Shown here piece after piece: positions 7,318-15,385 of a stretch of 64,000 bases of DNA. Origin of the DNA: JBMNQH01 sp050944035 (GTDB lineage: Bacteria > Bacillota > Clostridia > Oscillospirales > Oscillospiraceae); the NCBI GenBank assembly GCA_050944035.1, contig JBMNQH010000004.1:1-64000 (forward strand), written 5' to 3'. The notes beneath the pieces were generated by a model. It saw nothing but the letters and a program-made list of their open reading frames with translations. It was not told where the DNA came from and searched no databases. Both the position numbers and the translations under genes were made by a program. Position 1 is the first letter of the stretch. Every line of letters starts with the position of its first letter.

Positions 7318-8151
7318 TCAGTGTTGCTTAACTGCTAGGTCGTACAACTCATTTTTTGAGTATCCGCTCTCTGTGGCGGCGAGCTTTGCGGCCTCTTTGA
7401 GGGATTTTCCCTCTTCACGGTACTGGGTTACCAGTGTCAGAGCCTCTTCTGCTGAAAGTTTTGAACGGTTTTTTTGTTCTGCACCGTGAAGAATCAGCAC
7501 AAACTCTCCTTTGGGATAGCGTTCCTCTTCAAACAGTGTGATGGCGCCGGAGAGTGTGGTGCGGATCACTTCCTCATGCAGTTTGGTCAGTTCTCGGCAG
7601 AGCGCAATCTTACGGTCACCGAATGCCTGTAGCATATCGTGCAGCGTATTGACCAGCTTATGCGGTGCCTCGTAGAAAATCATGGTTCTGCTCTCTTCTT
7701 TCAGAGATTCTAAATGCTGAGAGCGGCTTTTTTTAGAAGTGGAGAGAAAGCCTTCAAAGCAAAATCGTTGGGTTGGCAGACCGCTGGCGGCCAGCGCAGA
7801 GACGGCGGCGCAGGGGCCCGGAACAGTAATCACGGTCACACCATTTTCTGCACAGAGACGCACAAGATCCTCTCCGGGGTCGCTGATGGCGGGCATACCG
7901 GCATCGGTGACCAATGCGCAGCTTTCTCCCTCTTGTAGCCGGGAGAGAATTTTTTGCCCGCTGCCGACGCGGTTGTGTTCAAAATAACTGACCATGGGTT
8001 TGTAAATGTTGAAGTAGTTTAGCAGCTTGAGCGTGACGCGGGTGTCCTCTGCTGCGATAAAATCAACGGATTCAAGCGTGCGCTTTGCGCGGGGAGAAAA
8101 GTCGGAAAGATTACCAATTGGTGTACCGACGAGATAAAGAATTCCGCTCAT
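7318..8151 (-). CDS. rsmI: 16S rRNA (cytidine(1402)-2'-O)-methyltransferase
   Basis: Methylates the ribose of C1402 in the ribosomal decoding centre, using S-adenosylmethionine. The 277 residues begin with the family signature YLVGTPIGNLSDFSPRA and continue with AAEDTR, ALVTDAGMPAISDPG and VPGPCAAVSALAASGLP, which form the tetrapyrrole-methylase-type SAM site. The C-terminal part is the usual helical KEAAKLAA extension. It overlaps the upstream methyltransferase gene by four bases, an arrangement common in Firmicutes. Confidence 0.95.
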   Translation of the reverse strand: MSGILYLVGTPIGNLSDFSPRAKRTLESVDFIAAEDTRVTLKLLNYFNIYKPMVSYFEHNRVGSGQKILSRLQEGESCALVTDAGMPAISDPGEDLVRLCAENGVTVITVPGPCAAVSALAASGLPTQRFCFEGFLSTSKKSRSQHLESLKEESRTMIFYEAPHKLVNTLHDMLQAFGDRKIALCRELTKLHEEVIRTTLSGAITLFEEERYPKGEFVLILHGAEQKNRSKLSAEEALTLVTQYREEGKSLKEAAKLAATESGYSKNELYDLAVKQH

Positions 8152-8927
8152 TGTAATGTAACTTCCTTTTTTATTGAAGATTGAGCAGCTGTTTCCGGAG
8201 CAGAGACAGCCGTACGGTGGTATATATTAAGAACGGCATCAGAATGAGAGCCGTCGGGATTGGTCAGAACCAATGGAGCCTCAATGGTCAGGCCGGGTTT
8301 TCCACCGCGCCGTCCCTCTACCAGTACCAGACTGGGGTCAGAATCACTGCGGTGACAGACCAGCTGCAGACGTTTCGGTTCGATACCGGCGCGGGTCATG
8401 GTGCAGAAAAGCTCCGATAGCCGTTCTGGGCGATGCACAACGGCGAAGTTACCGCCCCAGCGGCACAGATAACCGACAGCAGTACAGAGGTCTGTCAGGT
8501 TGCAGCTGCGTTCATCACGTGCGATGGCACGGCTGGAAACCGGTGCAGATTTCCCGCTGCGTTCGGCAAAATAGGGAGGATTGGACACCACAAGGTCATA
8601 GACGCCGGCTTCAAGAAATTGCCGATGCATGCGCAAATCGGCATGATGGATTGTTGCGCGATCCAATAGACCATTGGCTTCCAGGTTCTTCCTGGAAAGT
8701 GCCGCAGACTCTTGTTGGATTTCGATTCCTTCTATTAAGAGTTTGGGATTTTTTTCACAGAGCAGGACGGTCAGAACACCGGCGCCGCTGCCGAGATCGA
8801 TGCAGCGTTTCACTCTTGTCGTGTTGGCAAAGTGTGCGAGCAGTACAGAATCTGTACCGAGTTTAAAGCCGTCGTTCGACTGCAAAAACTTGGGGCCGCC
8901 AGGCCACAACTCATCAAAATTGGACAT
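8148..8927 (-). CDS. trmN6: tRNA1(Val) (adenine(37)-N6)-methyltransferase-like protein
   Basis: SAM-dependent N6-adenine methyltransferase of the YabB/TrmN6 group. The 259 residues show motif I DLGSGAGVLTVLL near residue 43, an acidic motif II, and the catalytic NPPY motif (SNPPYF) near 116. In Firmicutes yabB and rsmI (yraL/yabC cluster) are neighbours, as here, with a four-base overlap. The exact tRNA substrate is inferred from family, not visible. Confidence 0.85.
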   Translation of the reverse strand: MSNFDELWPGGPKFLQSNDGFKLGTDSVLLAHFANTTRVKRCIDLGSGAGVLTVLLCEKNPKLLIEGIEIQQESAALSRKNLEANGLLDRATIHHADLRMHRQFLEAGVYDLVVSNPPYFAERSGKSAPVSSRAIARDERSCNLTDLCTAVGYLCRWGGNFAVVHRPERLSELFCTMTRAGIEPKRLQLVCHRSDSDPSLVLVEGRRGGKPGLTIEAPLVLTNPDGSHSDAVLNIYHRTAVSAPETAAQSSIKKEVTLQ

Positions 8928-8969
8928 GATTGATCACCAGAAATTAGAGAATATTATGGCGGGAAATAT

Positions 8970-9008
8970 GAAGAATGGGCGATATGCAGAGCATATCGCC
9001 CATTCTTC
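8970..9008 (-). terminator. Terminator of the ferredoxin gene
   Basis: Eighteen-base perfect arms (GAAGAATGGGCGATATGC) with loop AGA, 22 bases after the ferredoxin stop. The T-run on the minus strand is short (ATATTTCC). Confidence 0.75.
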
Positions 9009-9030
9009 ATTGAAGTCAATCAAATTCTGA

Positions 9031-9201
9031 TTATTCTTCAGTAATAGCACCGATGGGACATGTGTCAACACAGGCACCACAGGAAACACATTCGTCAGCG
9101 TTGATTACATAAGTATCAGCGCCCTCGGTAATAGCGCCAACAGCGCAACCATCTGCGCAAGAACCGCAAGAAACGCAATCGCTACCAATAACGTATGCCA
9201 T
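9031..9201 (-). CDS. 2[4Fe-4S] clostridial-type ferredoxin
   Basis: 56 residues. Two CxxCxxC-x(3)-C clusters are visible: CVSCGSCADGC and CVSCGACVDTCP, the normal internal repeat of clostridial ferredoxins. It starts MAYVIGSD with GGAGG seven bases upstream. It is the small soluble electron carrier expected to serve the pyruvate and 2-oxoacid ferredoxin oxidoreductases further along the window. It stands alone, with its own terminator. Confidence 0.95.
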   Translation of the reverse strand: MAYVIGSDCVSCGSCADGCAVGAITEGADTYVINADECVSCGACVDTCPIGAITEE

Positions 9202-9386
9202 GATAATACCTCCATATTATTTGTCCTGATGCAGGACTGAGTTACGCCTGTATTGTAACATAAAAATAAAAAAAATCAATGACTTTTTCAAACATGGAAA
9301 AGTTTTTTCAAAAAAATTTCAAAAAAGAAGAAATCGGGAGCATTTGCGAGAAAACAAGAGATAATAAGAGATGAATGGAAATGAAT

Positions 9387-9466
9387 AGTCAAGAAAGGTC
9401 AAAAATGGAAGTTGCAAATTTGACCTTTCTTGACTATTATAAAAGCGAAGATCAGGAAAGGTCAAA
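9387..9466 (+). promoter_or_regulatory. CtsR operators and promoter of the ctsR operon
   Basis: The CtsR site is a tandem heptad GGTCAAA-NAN-GGTCAAA. One copy reads AGTCAAGAAAGGTCAAA (9387-9403), an exact inverted copy is at 9419-9435, and a degenerate third lies at 9450-9466. A promoter TTGCAA (9412-9417) and TATTAT (9435-9440), spacer 17, runs through the second copy, so bound CtsR would block polymerase. This is autoregulation of the operon. The rest of 9202-9386 is A-rich with no gene. Confidence 0.9.
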
Positions 9467-9519
9467 ACAGAAAACAAAAGAAATCATTCCCAGAATGGTT
9501 CAAAAAGGAGTAGAGAAAC

Positions 9520-9975
9520 ATGGGAACCAGTGATTTGATCGCCAGATTCATTCTGGATGCGATCGACGAAGCCAACGGAATCGCAGAACTGAAACGAGTG
9601 ACGCTGGCAGAGCAGTTCAGTTGTGTGCCGAGTCAGATCAATTATGTCATATCGACACGGTTTTCACCGGAACATGGCTATATTGTGGAATCGAGACGAG
9701 GCGGCGGGGGATATATCCGGATTACCCGCGTGCATTCTACCCCAAAACAGCTGATTATGCACATTGTCAATTCCATCGGCAGTTCGATTGACCTTCCAAC
9801 CGCAAACGCCTTTCTCTCCAATGCAATGGAGGCCGATGCAATCGATAAAAAAAGCATAAAGCTGATCCAGACTGCAATTGGCAATGCTGCGTTGCGGCCG
9901 GTACCTGCAGAACTGCGTGATACAGTTCGAGCTTCTATTTTAAAATATATGCTGGTCGGGTATATTTCCGACTAA
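9520..9975 (+). CDS. ctsR: Transcriptional repressor CtsR
   Basis: Repressor of clp and other protein quality-control genes, released on heat stress. 151 residues: N-terminal winged HTH (SDLIARFILDAIDEANG, SCVPSQINYVISTRF), the glycine-rich heat-sensing wing RRGGGGYIRI near residue 61-70, and the four-helix C-terminal dimerisation domain. Upstream are CtsR boxes, confirming autoregulation. First gene of ctsR-mcsA-clpC. Confidence 0.96.
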   Translation: MGTSDLIARFILDAIDEANGIAELKRVTLAEQFSCVPSQINYVISTRFSPEHGYIVESRRGGGGYIRITRVHSTPKQLIMHIVNSIGSSIDLPTANAFLSNAMEADAIDKKSIKLIQTAIGNAALRPVPAELRDTVRASILKYMLVGYISD

Positions 9976-9989
9976 AGGAGGTTTTTATC

Positions 9990-10490
9990 ATGAAGTGTGA
10001 AAAATGCAACAAGAACGAGGCAATCCTCCATTATACAATGAATATCAACGGAGAGTTCAGCGAGCGTCATCTCTGTGCAGACTGTGCACGGGAAGAGGGC
10101 TTTGGCGAAATGTTCCATGACAATCTGTTCGGCTTTGGCGACAGTCTGTTTGACCGGAGCTTTGGCTACAATAGAATGGGGCGCAGCCTGTTTGACAGCT
10201 TCTTTGGCGGAAGCATGTTCCCCAGCTTTGGACGCAGCCTGATGGCACCGTCCATCGCCTTCCCCAGAATCCAGGTTACGCTGGATAACCACAGACAGAA
10301 CACCACCGCACCAGAGCGGGCAGCCGTCTCAGCCGATGAGAAAATTCCGCAGGATGCTGGAAACGAAATCCGGCAGAAGCGCGAACTTAACGCACTGAGG
10401 CATCAGCTAGAACAGGCAATTCGTGCAGAAGAGTTTGAGAAGTGCATTGAGCTGCGTCAGAAGATCCAGGAACTGGAACAGAATCACTAA
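9990..10490 (+). CDS. mcsA: McsA-like zinc-finger/UVR protein
   Basis: 166 residues. The N-terminus has the zinc ligands CEKC (C3, C6) and CADC (C29, C32). A glycine/phenylalanine-rich low-complexity middle follows, with three imperfect repeats of a FGDSLFDRSF type. The C-terminal 40 residues are a UVR motif (LRHQLEQAIRAEEFEKCIELRQKI). McsA normally activates the arginine kinase McsB and modulates CtsR; here no mcsB follows. In clostridial operons without McsB it may act with ClpC alone. Confidence 0.88.
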   Translation: MKCEKCNKNEAILHYTMNINGEFSERHLCADCAREEGFGEMFHDNLFGFGDSLFDRSFGYNRMGRSLFDSFFGGSMFPSFGRSLMAPSIAFPRIQVTLDNHRQNTTAPERAAVSADEKIPQDAGNEIRQKRELNALRHQLEQAIRAEEFEKCIELRQKIQELEQNH

Positions 10491-10529
10491 GAATCCGCTT
10501 TCCCGTTTGACAAAAAGGAGGGAAACACT

Positions 10530-12992
10530 ATGAGAAATTTTGATCGTTTTACCGAGCGTGCAAAGCTCGCGATTGAAAGGGCAGGGGAATCCGCAACGGA
10601 ACTGGGCCATAGCTATATCGGTACCGAGCATCTGCTGCTCGGTATCGCCAAAGAAGGCGAGGGCCTTGGTGCCAAGGTTCTGCGCGAGGCCGGTCTCGAT
10701 GAGGCTCTGCTCGAAGAGATCGTGGAAAAATACGTGGGCAAGGGCGTGGCCGGAACGCCAGCACAGGGCTTGACTCCGCGTGCAAAATGCGTCATTGAGC
10801 TCGCAGCTGAAAATGCTGCCCGTCTGGGTCACAGCTACGTTGGCACCGAACACCTGTTGATGGGGATTCTGCGCGAGCCGGAAAGTGCCGGTGCACGCAT
10901 TATCACATCTACCGGTTTGGATCTGAATACCCTGTACACCAACATCATTGATGTATTTGGTACGCCAGACTACAGCCGCGCCGGGAAACCCCAGGGCGGA
11001 CAGGGCAGAAGCAACAGCAAACGCGGTGACACCAAGACACTGGATCAGTACAGCCGCGATCTGACCGAGGCCGCCGGAAAAGGACAGCTTGACCCCGTCA
11101 TCGGCAGAGAAAAGGAAATCCAGCGTGTTATTCAGATTTTGTCCCGCCGTACCAAGAACAATCCGGTTCTGATCGGTGAGCCCGGCGTTGGTAAAACTGC
11201 CATCGCAGAAGGACTGGCGCAGCGCGTTTATGTCGGCGATGTCCCCGCAGAACTGGCCGATAAACGCATCGTCTCGCTGGATTTGACCGGTATGCTGGCC
11301 GGTACCAAGTACCGCGGTGACTTCGAGGAACGCATCAAGGCTGTGCTGGAGGAAGTCCAGAAGGCCGACAACATCATCCTCTTCATTGATGAACTGCACA
11401 CGATCATCGGTGCTGGCGCGGCCGAAGGCGCCATCGACGCTGCAAACATCATCAAACCGGCGCTGAGCCGCGGAGAATTGCAGATGATCGGCGCGACCAC
11501 CATCGACGAGTACCGCAAACATATCGAAAAGGACGCCGCCCTGGAACGCCGTTTCCAGCCTGTGATGGTCGATGAACCGACCGAAGAGGAAAGTGTCAAG
11601 ATCATTATGGGACTGCGCGACAAGTACGAAGCCCATCATAAACTGAAAATCACGGACGAGGCCATCCAGGCAGCGGTCAGCATGGCAAGCCGCTATATCA
11701 ACGACCGCTACCTGCCCGACAAGGCCATCGACCTGATGGATGAGGCGGCTTCCCGTGTCCGTATGGAGAGTCTGACTGCGCCCAAGGAGATTCAGGCAAT
11801 CGAAAGCCGTATCCATGCTCTGAATGGAGAAAAAGAATCCGCTATCCGCGCACAGGATTTCGAGGGCGCAGCAAAATTCCGTGATCTGGAACGCGAGCAG
11901 CGCGAAGAGCTGGATAAGGTTCGGAAGCAGTGGGAGCAGAGCCGCGGCGGCAAACGCAGTAGCGTGACGCCGGAAGATATCGCAGCCGTGGTATCCGGCT
12001 GGACCGGTGTTCCCGTTACCAGTCTGACCGAAGATGAAAGTGAACGGATGCTGAAAATGGAGGAGATTCTCCACAAGCGTGTGATCGGACAGGACGAAGC
12101 CGTTTCTGCGGTTTCCCGCGCCATCCGTCGCGGACGTGTCGGCCTAAAAGACCCTAAACGTCCGATCGGCAGCTTCCTGTTCCTTGGTCCCACCGGCGTG
12201 GGCAAAACCGAGCTGTGCAAAGCGCTGGCAGAAGCCGTATTCGGCGACGAAGATGCTATGCTCCGTGTCGATATGTCCGAGTACATGGAAAAGCACACGG
12301 TTTCCAAGCTCATCGGCTCGCCTCCGGGATATGTCGGCTATGACGAGGGCGGTCAGCTTACCGAAAAGGTGCGCCGCAAACCCTATTCCGTCATCCTCTT
12401 CGATGAAATCGAAAAGGCACACGAGGATGTGTTCAACATCATGCTGCAAATCATGGAGGACGGCCAGTTGACCGACTCCCAGGGCAGACGTGTGGACTTC
12501 AAGAACACCATCATCGTCATGACCTCCAACGTCGGCGCAAAGAATATCACGGATCGCAAGAGTCAGCTCGGCTTCTCTGCCTCGGCAGGGGAAAGCGGAG
12601 AAATCAGTTCTGTGGAGGAAATCCGCGAAGCCGTAATGGGCGATTTGCGCCGTACCTTTAAACCGGAGTTTCTGAACCGTATCGACGACATCATCGTATT
12701 CCATCAGCTGAGCCGTGAAAACATCCGCGAGATCGCGGGCAATATGATGCAGCACGTTGCAAAACGGCTGGAGAGTCTCGGCATCAAACTTACGGTCACC
12801 GATGAAGCCATCGACAAACTGGCGGATAAGGGCTTTGACCCCATCTATGGTGCCCGTCCCCTCCGCCGTGCAATCCAGAGCTCCATTGAGGATGCCGCCG
12901 CAGAGCGTATGCTGGAAGGCGTACTCAAAGAGGGCGACACTGCCGTTGCAACCGTGGTGGACGACAAGATCGTTGTGGAAAAAGCAAGCTAA
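10530..12992 (+). CDS. clpC: ATP-dependent Clp protease ATP-binding subunit ClpC
   Basis: Class I Hsp100 unfoldase that feeds ClpP. 820 residues: two Clp N-repeats (GHSYIGTEHLLLGI and its second copy), AAA domain 1 with Walker A GEPGVGKT and LFIDELHTI, a middle region with UVR motif (AQDFEGAAKFRDLEREQREEL), AAA domain 2 with GPTGVGKTEL, and the ClpB D2-small C-terminal domain. AAGGAGGGAAA precedes the ATG. The operon ends with a strong terminator. The first domain normally binds McsA/McsB adaptors; only McsA is encoded here. Confidence 0.97.
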   Translation: MRNFDRFTERAKLAIERAGESATELGHSYIGTEHLLLGIAKEGEGLGAKVLREAGLDEALLEEIVEKYVGKGVAGTPAQGLTPRAKCVIELAAENAARLGHSYVGTEHLLMGILREPESAGARIITSTGLDLNTLYTNIIDVFGTPDYSRAGKPQGGQGRSNSKRGDTKTLDQYSRDLTEAAGKGQLDPVIGREKEIQRVIQILSRRTKNNPVLIGEPGVGKTAIAEGLAQRVYVGDVPAELADKRIVSLDLTGMLAGTKYRGDFEERIKAVLEEVQKADNIILFIDELHTIIGAGAAEGAIDAANIIKPALSRGELQMIGATTIDEYRKHIEKDAALERRFQPVMVDEPTEEESVKIIMGLRDKYEAHHKLKITDEAIQAAVSMASRYINDRYLPDKAIDLMDEAASRVRMESLTAPKEIQAIESRIHALNGEKESAIRAQDFEGAAKFRDLEREQREELDKVRKQWEQSRGGKRSSVTPEDIAAVVSGWTGVPVTSLTEDESERMLKMEEILHKRVIGQDEAVSAVSRAIRRGRVGLKDPKRPIGSFLFLGPTGVGKTELCKALAEAVFGDEDAMLRVDMSEYMEKHTVSKLIGSPPGYVGYDEGGQLTEKVRRKPYSVILFDEIEKAHEDVFNIMLQIMEDGQLTDSQGRRVDFKNTIIVMTSNVGAKNITDRKSQLGFSASAGESGEISSVEEIREAVMGDLRRTFKPEFLNRIDDIIVFHQLSRENIREIAGNMMQHVAKRLESLGIKLTVTDEAIDKLADKGFDPIYGARPLRRAIQSSIEDAAAERMLEGVLKEGDTAVATVVDDKIVVEKAS

Positions 12993-13000
12993 CCTCTCAT

Positions 13001-13043
13001 AAAAAATCAGCGGTACTGATTCTGTCAGTACCGCTGATTTTTT
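13001..13043 (+). terminator. Terminator of the ctsR operon
   Basis: Nineteen-base arms (AAAAAATCAGCGGTACTGA) with loop TTCTG and a six-T tail, nine bases after clpC. Confidence 0.95.
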
Positions 13044-13049
13044 ATATGT

Positions 13050-13077
13050 AAAACAAAAAAGCCCCCTTGACAGGGGG
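13050..13077. repeat. 28-bp direct repeat, copy 1 (left of the ATPase gene)
   Basis: Contains the hairpin CCCCC-TTGACA-GGGGG preceded by A-rich sequence. An identical 28-base copy is at 14564-14591, on the other side of the ATPase gene, suggesting a duplicated or inserted cassette. Confidence 0.85.
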
Positions 13078-13120
13078 AGAATGCAATGGTGGATGCGGAA
13101 AAATCGAAGATTTTTAAGAG

Positions 13121-13214
13121 AAGTTTGTTGTGTATGTTACAAACTTTTTGAAATTACAAATTTTTTAATATTAATAACACAAACTTGAAATTTTTTAAAA
13201 GTTTGTGTTATACT
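13121..13214 (+). promoter_or_regulatory. Nested inverted repeats and promoter of the ATPase gene
   Basis: Two dyads share the core ACAAACTT: AAGTTTGT...ACAAACTT (13121-13146) and a 12-base perfect pair TAACACAAACTT / AAGTTTGTGTTA (13175-13186 and 13199-13210). The second overlaps the promoter TTGAAA (13185-13190) - 18 bases - TATACT (13209-13214). This looks like a repressor operator; its protein is not known. Confidence 0.65.
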
Positions 13215-13232
13215 AATAACGGAGGTGATACC

Positions 13233-14555
13233 ATGCCTAAAACCGGATCTGAATTGAGAGCCCGTCCACTCTATCTGAACCGTTTGATTGCATTTCAGGA
13301 TACCGAGCCTGTCAAAATCATTACGGGTATTCGCCGTTGTGGCAAGTCCAGCCTGCTGAAGCTGATGGCCAATCATCTTCGGGAAACGGGCATAGCAGAT
13401 ATCCAAATTATCGAAATGAATTTTGAATCAATGGCGTTTCGAAAAATGACGGTTGAGGAACTGTATCAGTATGTCAAACAGCGCTTACCAGAGAATAAGC
13501 GTGCCTATCTGTTTTTCGATGAGATTCAACACATCAACGAATGGCAAGATGCAATTAATTCTTTCCGTGTGGATTTTGATTGCGATATCTATGTTACCGG
13601 TTCCAATGCATATTTGCTTTCTTCCGAGTATGCAACCTATCTTGCAGGACGGAGCGTGGAAATTAAGATGCTTCCATTGTCTTTCCGGGAATTTTTGGAT
13701 TTCCATAGCTATGCCGTGACGGAGAGCAGGCGTCCGGCAGGCGGTTTGAGAAAACAAATCTGTGATGCGTCTGGCGAAAGCTATGAGCCGCAGGAGCTGC
13801 TGGAAGCGTATATAAAATTTGGCGGGATGCCTGGTATTGCTGACGTTGGTTTGGATACTGATAAAGCGCTGACACTCTTGGATGGCATATATTCCACGGT
13901 TGTTGTGCGTGATATTCTGGAACGCGAAAAACGAAGAGGACAGCGGCAGCTGACCGATCCGGAACTGCTGCGTAGAATCATCATGTTTCTGGCTGATAAC
14001 ATTGGCAACACAACTTCCATTACTTCGATCGGCAATACCCTGGTCAATGAAAAGCTTCTGGACGGCAGTAATCGGAGAGGAAAACCTGCGGTACAAACCA
14101 TTCAGGCATATGTGGCTGCACTGCTGGAATCCTATGTGTTCTATGAGATCAAGCGTTTTGATATAAAGGGAAAAGGATTTCTCCGGACTATGGGCAAGTA
14201 TTATATTATAGATACTGGTCTGCGAAACTATCTGTTGGGCTTTCGGGATATGGACATCGGGCATATCATTGAAAATCTTGTTTACTTTGAACTGCTTCGC
14301 CGCGGCTATGATGTAGCCATTGGCAAGGTCGATAATAAAGAAGTGGATTTTATTGCCACCAATGCAAGCGAAAAGCGATATATTCAGGTAACCGAGTCTA
14401 TGAATGATCCGGCTACCCGTGAACGGGAGCTTGTACCGTTGCGTGCCATTCGGGACAATTACGAAAAAATCGTAATTACCAGCCACTGTGACAATCCCAT
14501 CACGCAAGACGGGATTAAAATCATAAAATTAACGGACTTCCTATTGGATGACTAG
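13233..14555 (+). CDS. ATP-binding protein, AAA_14/DUF4143 family
   Basis: 440 residues from an ATG with GGAGGTGAT seven bases before it; an ATG at 13185 is in frame but lies inside the promoter/operator. The AAA part has Walker A TGIRRCGKSS (residues 31-40) and Walker B AYLFFDEIQ (91-99), then sensor-like YVTGSNAYLLSSE. The C-terminal DUF4143 part ends in a nuclease-like fold with NKEVDFIATN. Such ATPases are common, often single genes in gut Clostridia, function unknown. The gene has no partner, carries its own operator-like promoter, and is flanked by identical 28-bp repeats, so it looks mobile. Confidence 0.85.
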   Translation: MPKTGSELRARPLYLNRLIAFQDTEPVKIITGIRRCGKSSLLKLMANHLRETGIADIQIIEMNFESMAFRKMTVEELYQYVKQRLPENKRAYLFFDEIQHINEWQDAINSFRVDFDCDIYVTGSNAYLLSSEYATYLAGRSVEIKMLPLSFREFLDFHSYAVTESRRPAGGLRKQICDASGESYEPQELLEAYIKFGGMPGIADVGLDTDKALTLLDGIYSTVVVRDILEREKRRGQRQLTDPELLRRIIMFLADNIGNTTSITSIGNTLVNEKLLDGSNRRGKPAVQTIQAYVAALLESYVFYEIKRFDIKGKGFLRTMGKYYIIDTGLRNYLLGFRDMDIGHIIENLVYFELLRRGYDVAIGKVDNKEVDFIATNASEKRYIQVTESMNDPATRERELVPLRAIRDNYEKIVITSHCDNPITQDGIKIIKLTDFLLDD

Positions 14556-14563
14556 GCGTGTCG

Positions 14564-14591
14564 AAAACAAAAAAGCCCCCTTGACAGGGGG
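14564..14591. repeat. 28-bp direct repeat, copy 2 (right of the ATPase gene)
   Basis: Identical to 13050-13077 over all 28 bases. Nine bases after the ATPase stop, it can also serve as that gene's terminator on the plus strand, although no T-run follows. Confidence 0.85.
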
Positions 14592-14611
14592 CCTTAAATT
14601 TCGATAAGGTC

Positions 14612-14640
14612 TTGCATCCGATGGATAACTTTGCTATAAT
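14612..14640 (+). promoter_or_regulatory. Orphan promoter, plus strand
   Basis: TTGCAT and a perfect TATAAT with a 17-base spacer. No credible coding frame follows. It faces the promoter at 14753-14781. Confidence 0.55.
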
Positions 14641-14659
14641 CAACTTGGAAAATAAAAAT

Positions 14660-14746
14660 GCGGCAGCTTATGGGTGCGCCAACACCCATAAGCCTGCGCA
14701 GGTGTAACGCACACACCTACACAACGGTCTGTCTCGACCGCACCAC
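14660..14746 (-). ncRNA. Candidate small RNA between facing promoters
   Basis: On the minus strand, downstream of a near-consensus promoter, three hairpins follow in 80 bases: CGGTC/GACCG, AGGTGT/ACACCT and an 11-base GCTTATGGGTG stem. The last is followed, after seven bases, by a T-rich ATTTTTATTTT. The region is also covered by the opposite promoter, so an antisense pair is possible. Frames here are short and have no ribosome binding site. The RNA family is unknown to me. Confidence 0.4.
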
Positions 14747-14752
14747 GAGATT

Positions 14753-14781
14753 ATTATACGACATTTTCACCTCTGTTGCAA
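14753..14781 (-). promoter_or_regulatory. Orphan promoter, minus strand
   Basis: TTGCAA and TATAAT (minus strand) with a 17-base spacer. Confidence 0.6.
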
Positions 14782-14885
14782 GGGGTGGTTTTCGTCGCAT
14801 AGATTTTTTTGTGGTGGTGTTGCATAAGAACGCGGTTTCTTGCGCTGTGTAGGATATTCCTGCATGGCGTTTTTTATTTTCCCGG

Positions 14886-14913
14886 GCTCCCCGGGGGCTT
14901 GCCCCCGGGGAGC
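14886..14913. repeat. GC-rich palindrome
   Basis: Twelve-base arms GCTCCCCGGGGG and CCCCCGGGGAGC with loop CTTG. It stands in a gene-free stretch (14592-15115) that otherwise contains only T-rich sequence and a second hairpin at 15044-15063. Such palindromes look like dispersed repeats. Confidence 0.7.
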
Positions 14914-15043
14914 TTTGACGGAGAAAAAAGGGGAACACTCTCTTTCTTTTTTACCCCAAAACTTTTTATTTCCGCATGATAAAAAGCTTTCTCTATTTTT
15001 CTTCTTTTTTCTCTGTTTTCCTTGCCGGCCTGTCCAGCTGGCA

Positions 15044-15063
15044 GCCCCCTCAGTCGAGGGGGC
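15044..15063 (+). terminator. Hairpin downstream of the HTH array
   Basis: Eight-base arms GCCCCCTC / GAGGGGGC with loop AGTC, then ATTTTAT on the plus strand. It lies 52 bases beyond the end of the minus-strand HTH array and may limit both directions. Confidence 0.45.
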
Positions 15064-15115
15064 ATTTTATGGCGAGACGCAAAAGAACGGTGAGCCTTCC
15101 CTTTTGGAAAAGCCG

Positions 15116-15385
15116 CTATTCGTCATCGTCGCTTTCCTCGTCGAAAGAATATGCACTGAGTTCCTCAAAATCTAAAAACTCAGCAGGTGTCATATTGAAA
15201 GCATTTGCAATTTTATGGATTGTTTTAAGTTTGGGGTCAAAGGTTCGTCCATTGACCAGATGTTCCAAACCAGCTTGGCTAATCCCACTCATACCTGCTA
15301 ATTTATGAACGGAGATGCCACGCTTTTTGCATAACGCTACTATTCGGTTAGAGACGACTTGAGAATAGGTTTTATTCGTCATCAT
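15116..15385 (-). CDS. XRE-family HTH protein, array copy 4
   Basis: 89 residues starting MMTNKTYSQVVSNRIV. A Cro/CI-type five-helix HTH occupies residues 12-68; the recognition helix reads SQAGLEHLV. It ends with the array's shared tail PAEFLDFEELSAYSFDEESDDDE. It is the most divergent copy. Its ATG lies inside the last codons of copy 3 (14-base overlap), so translation is coupled. No signal or membrane segment; predicted small DNA-binding regulator of unknown targets. Confidence 0.85.
   Translation of the reverse strand: MMTNKTYSQVVSNRIVALCKKRGISVHKLAGMSGISQAGLEHLVNGRTFDPKLKTIHKIANAFNMTPAEFLDFEELSAYSFDEESDDDE

Noticed and set aside
10407..12074. Long minus-strand frame (555 codons) opposite clpC
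   Set aside because: It has no ribosome binding site and no family, and mirrors the codon bias of clpC.
14658..14852. Plus-strand 64-codon frame in the hairpin region
   Set aside because: No ribosome binding site and unlikely composition; the region is better explained as RNA.
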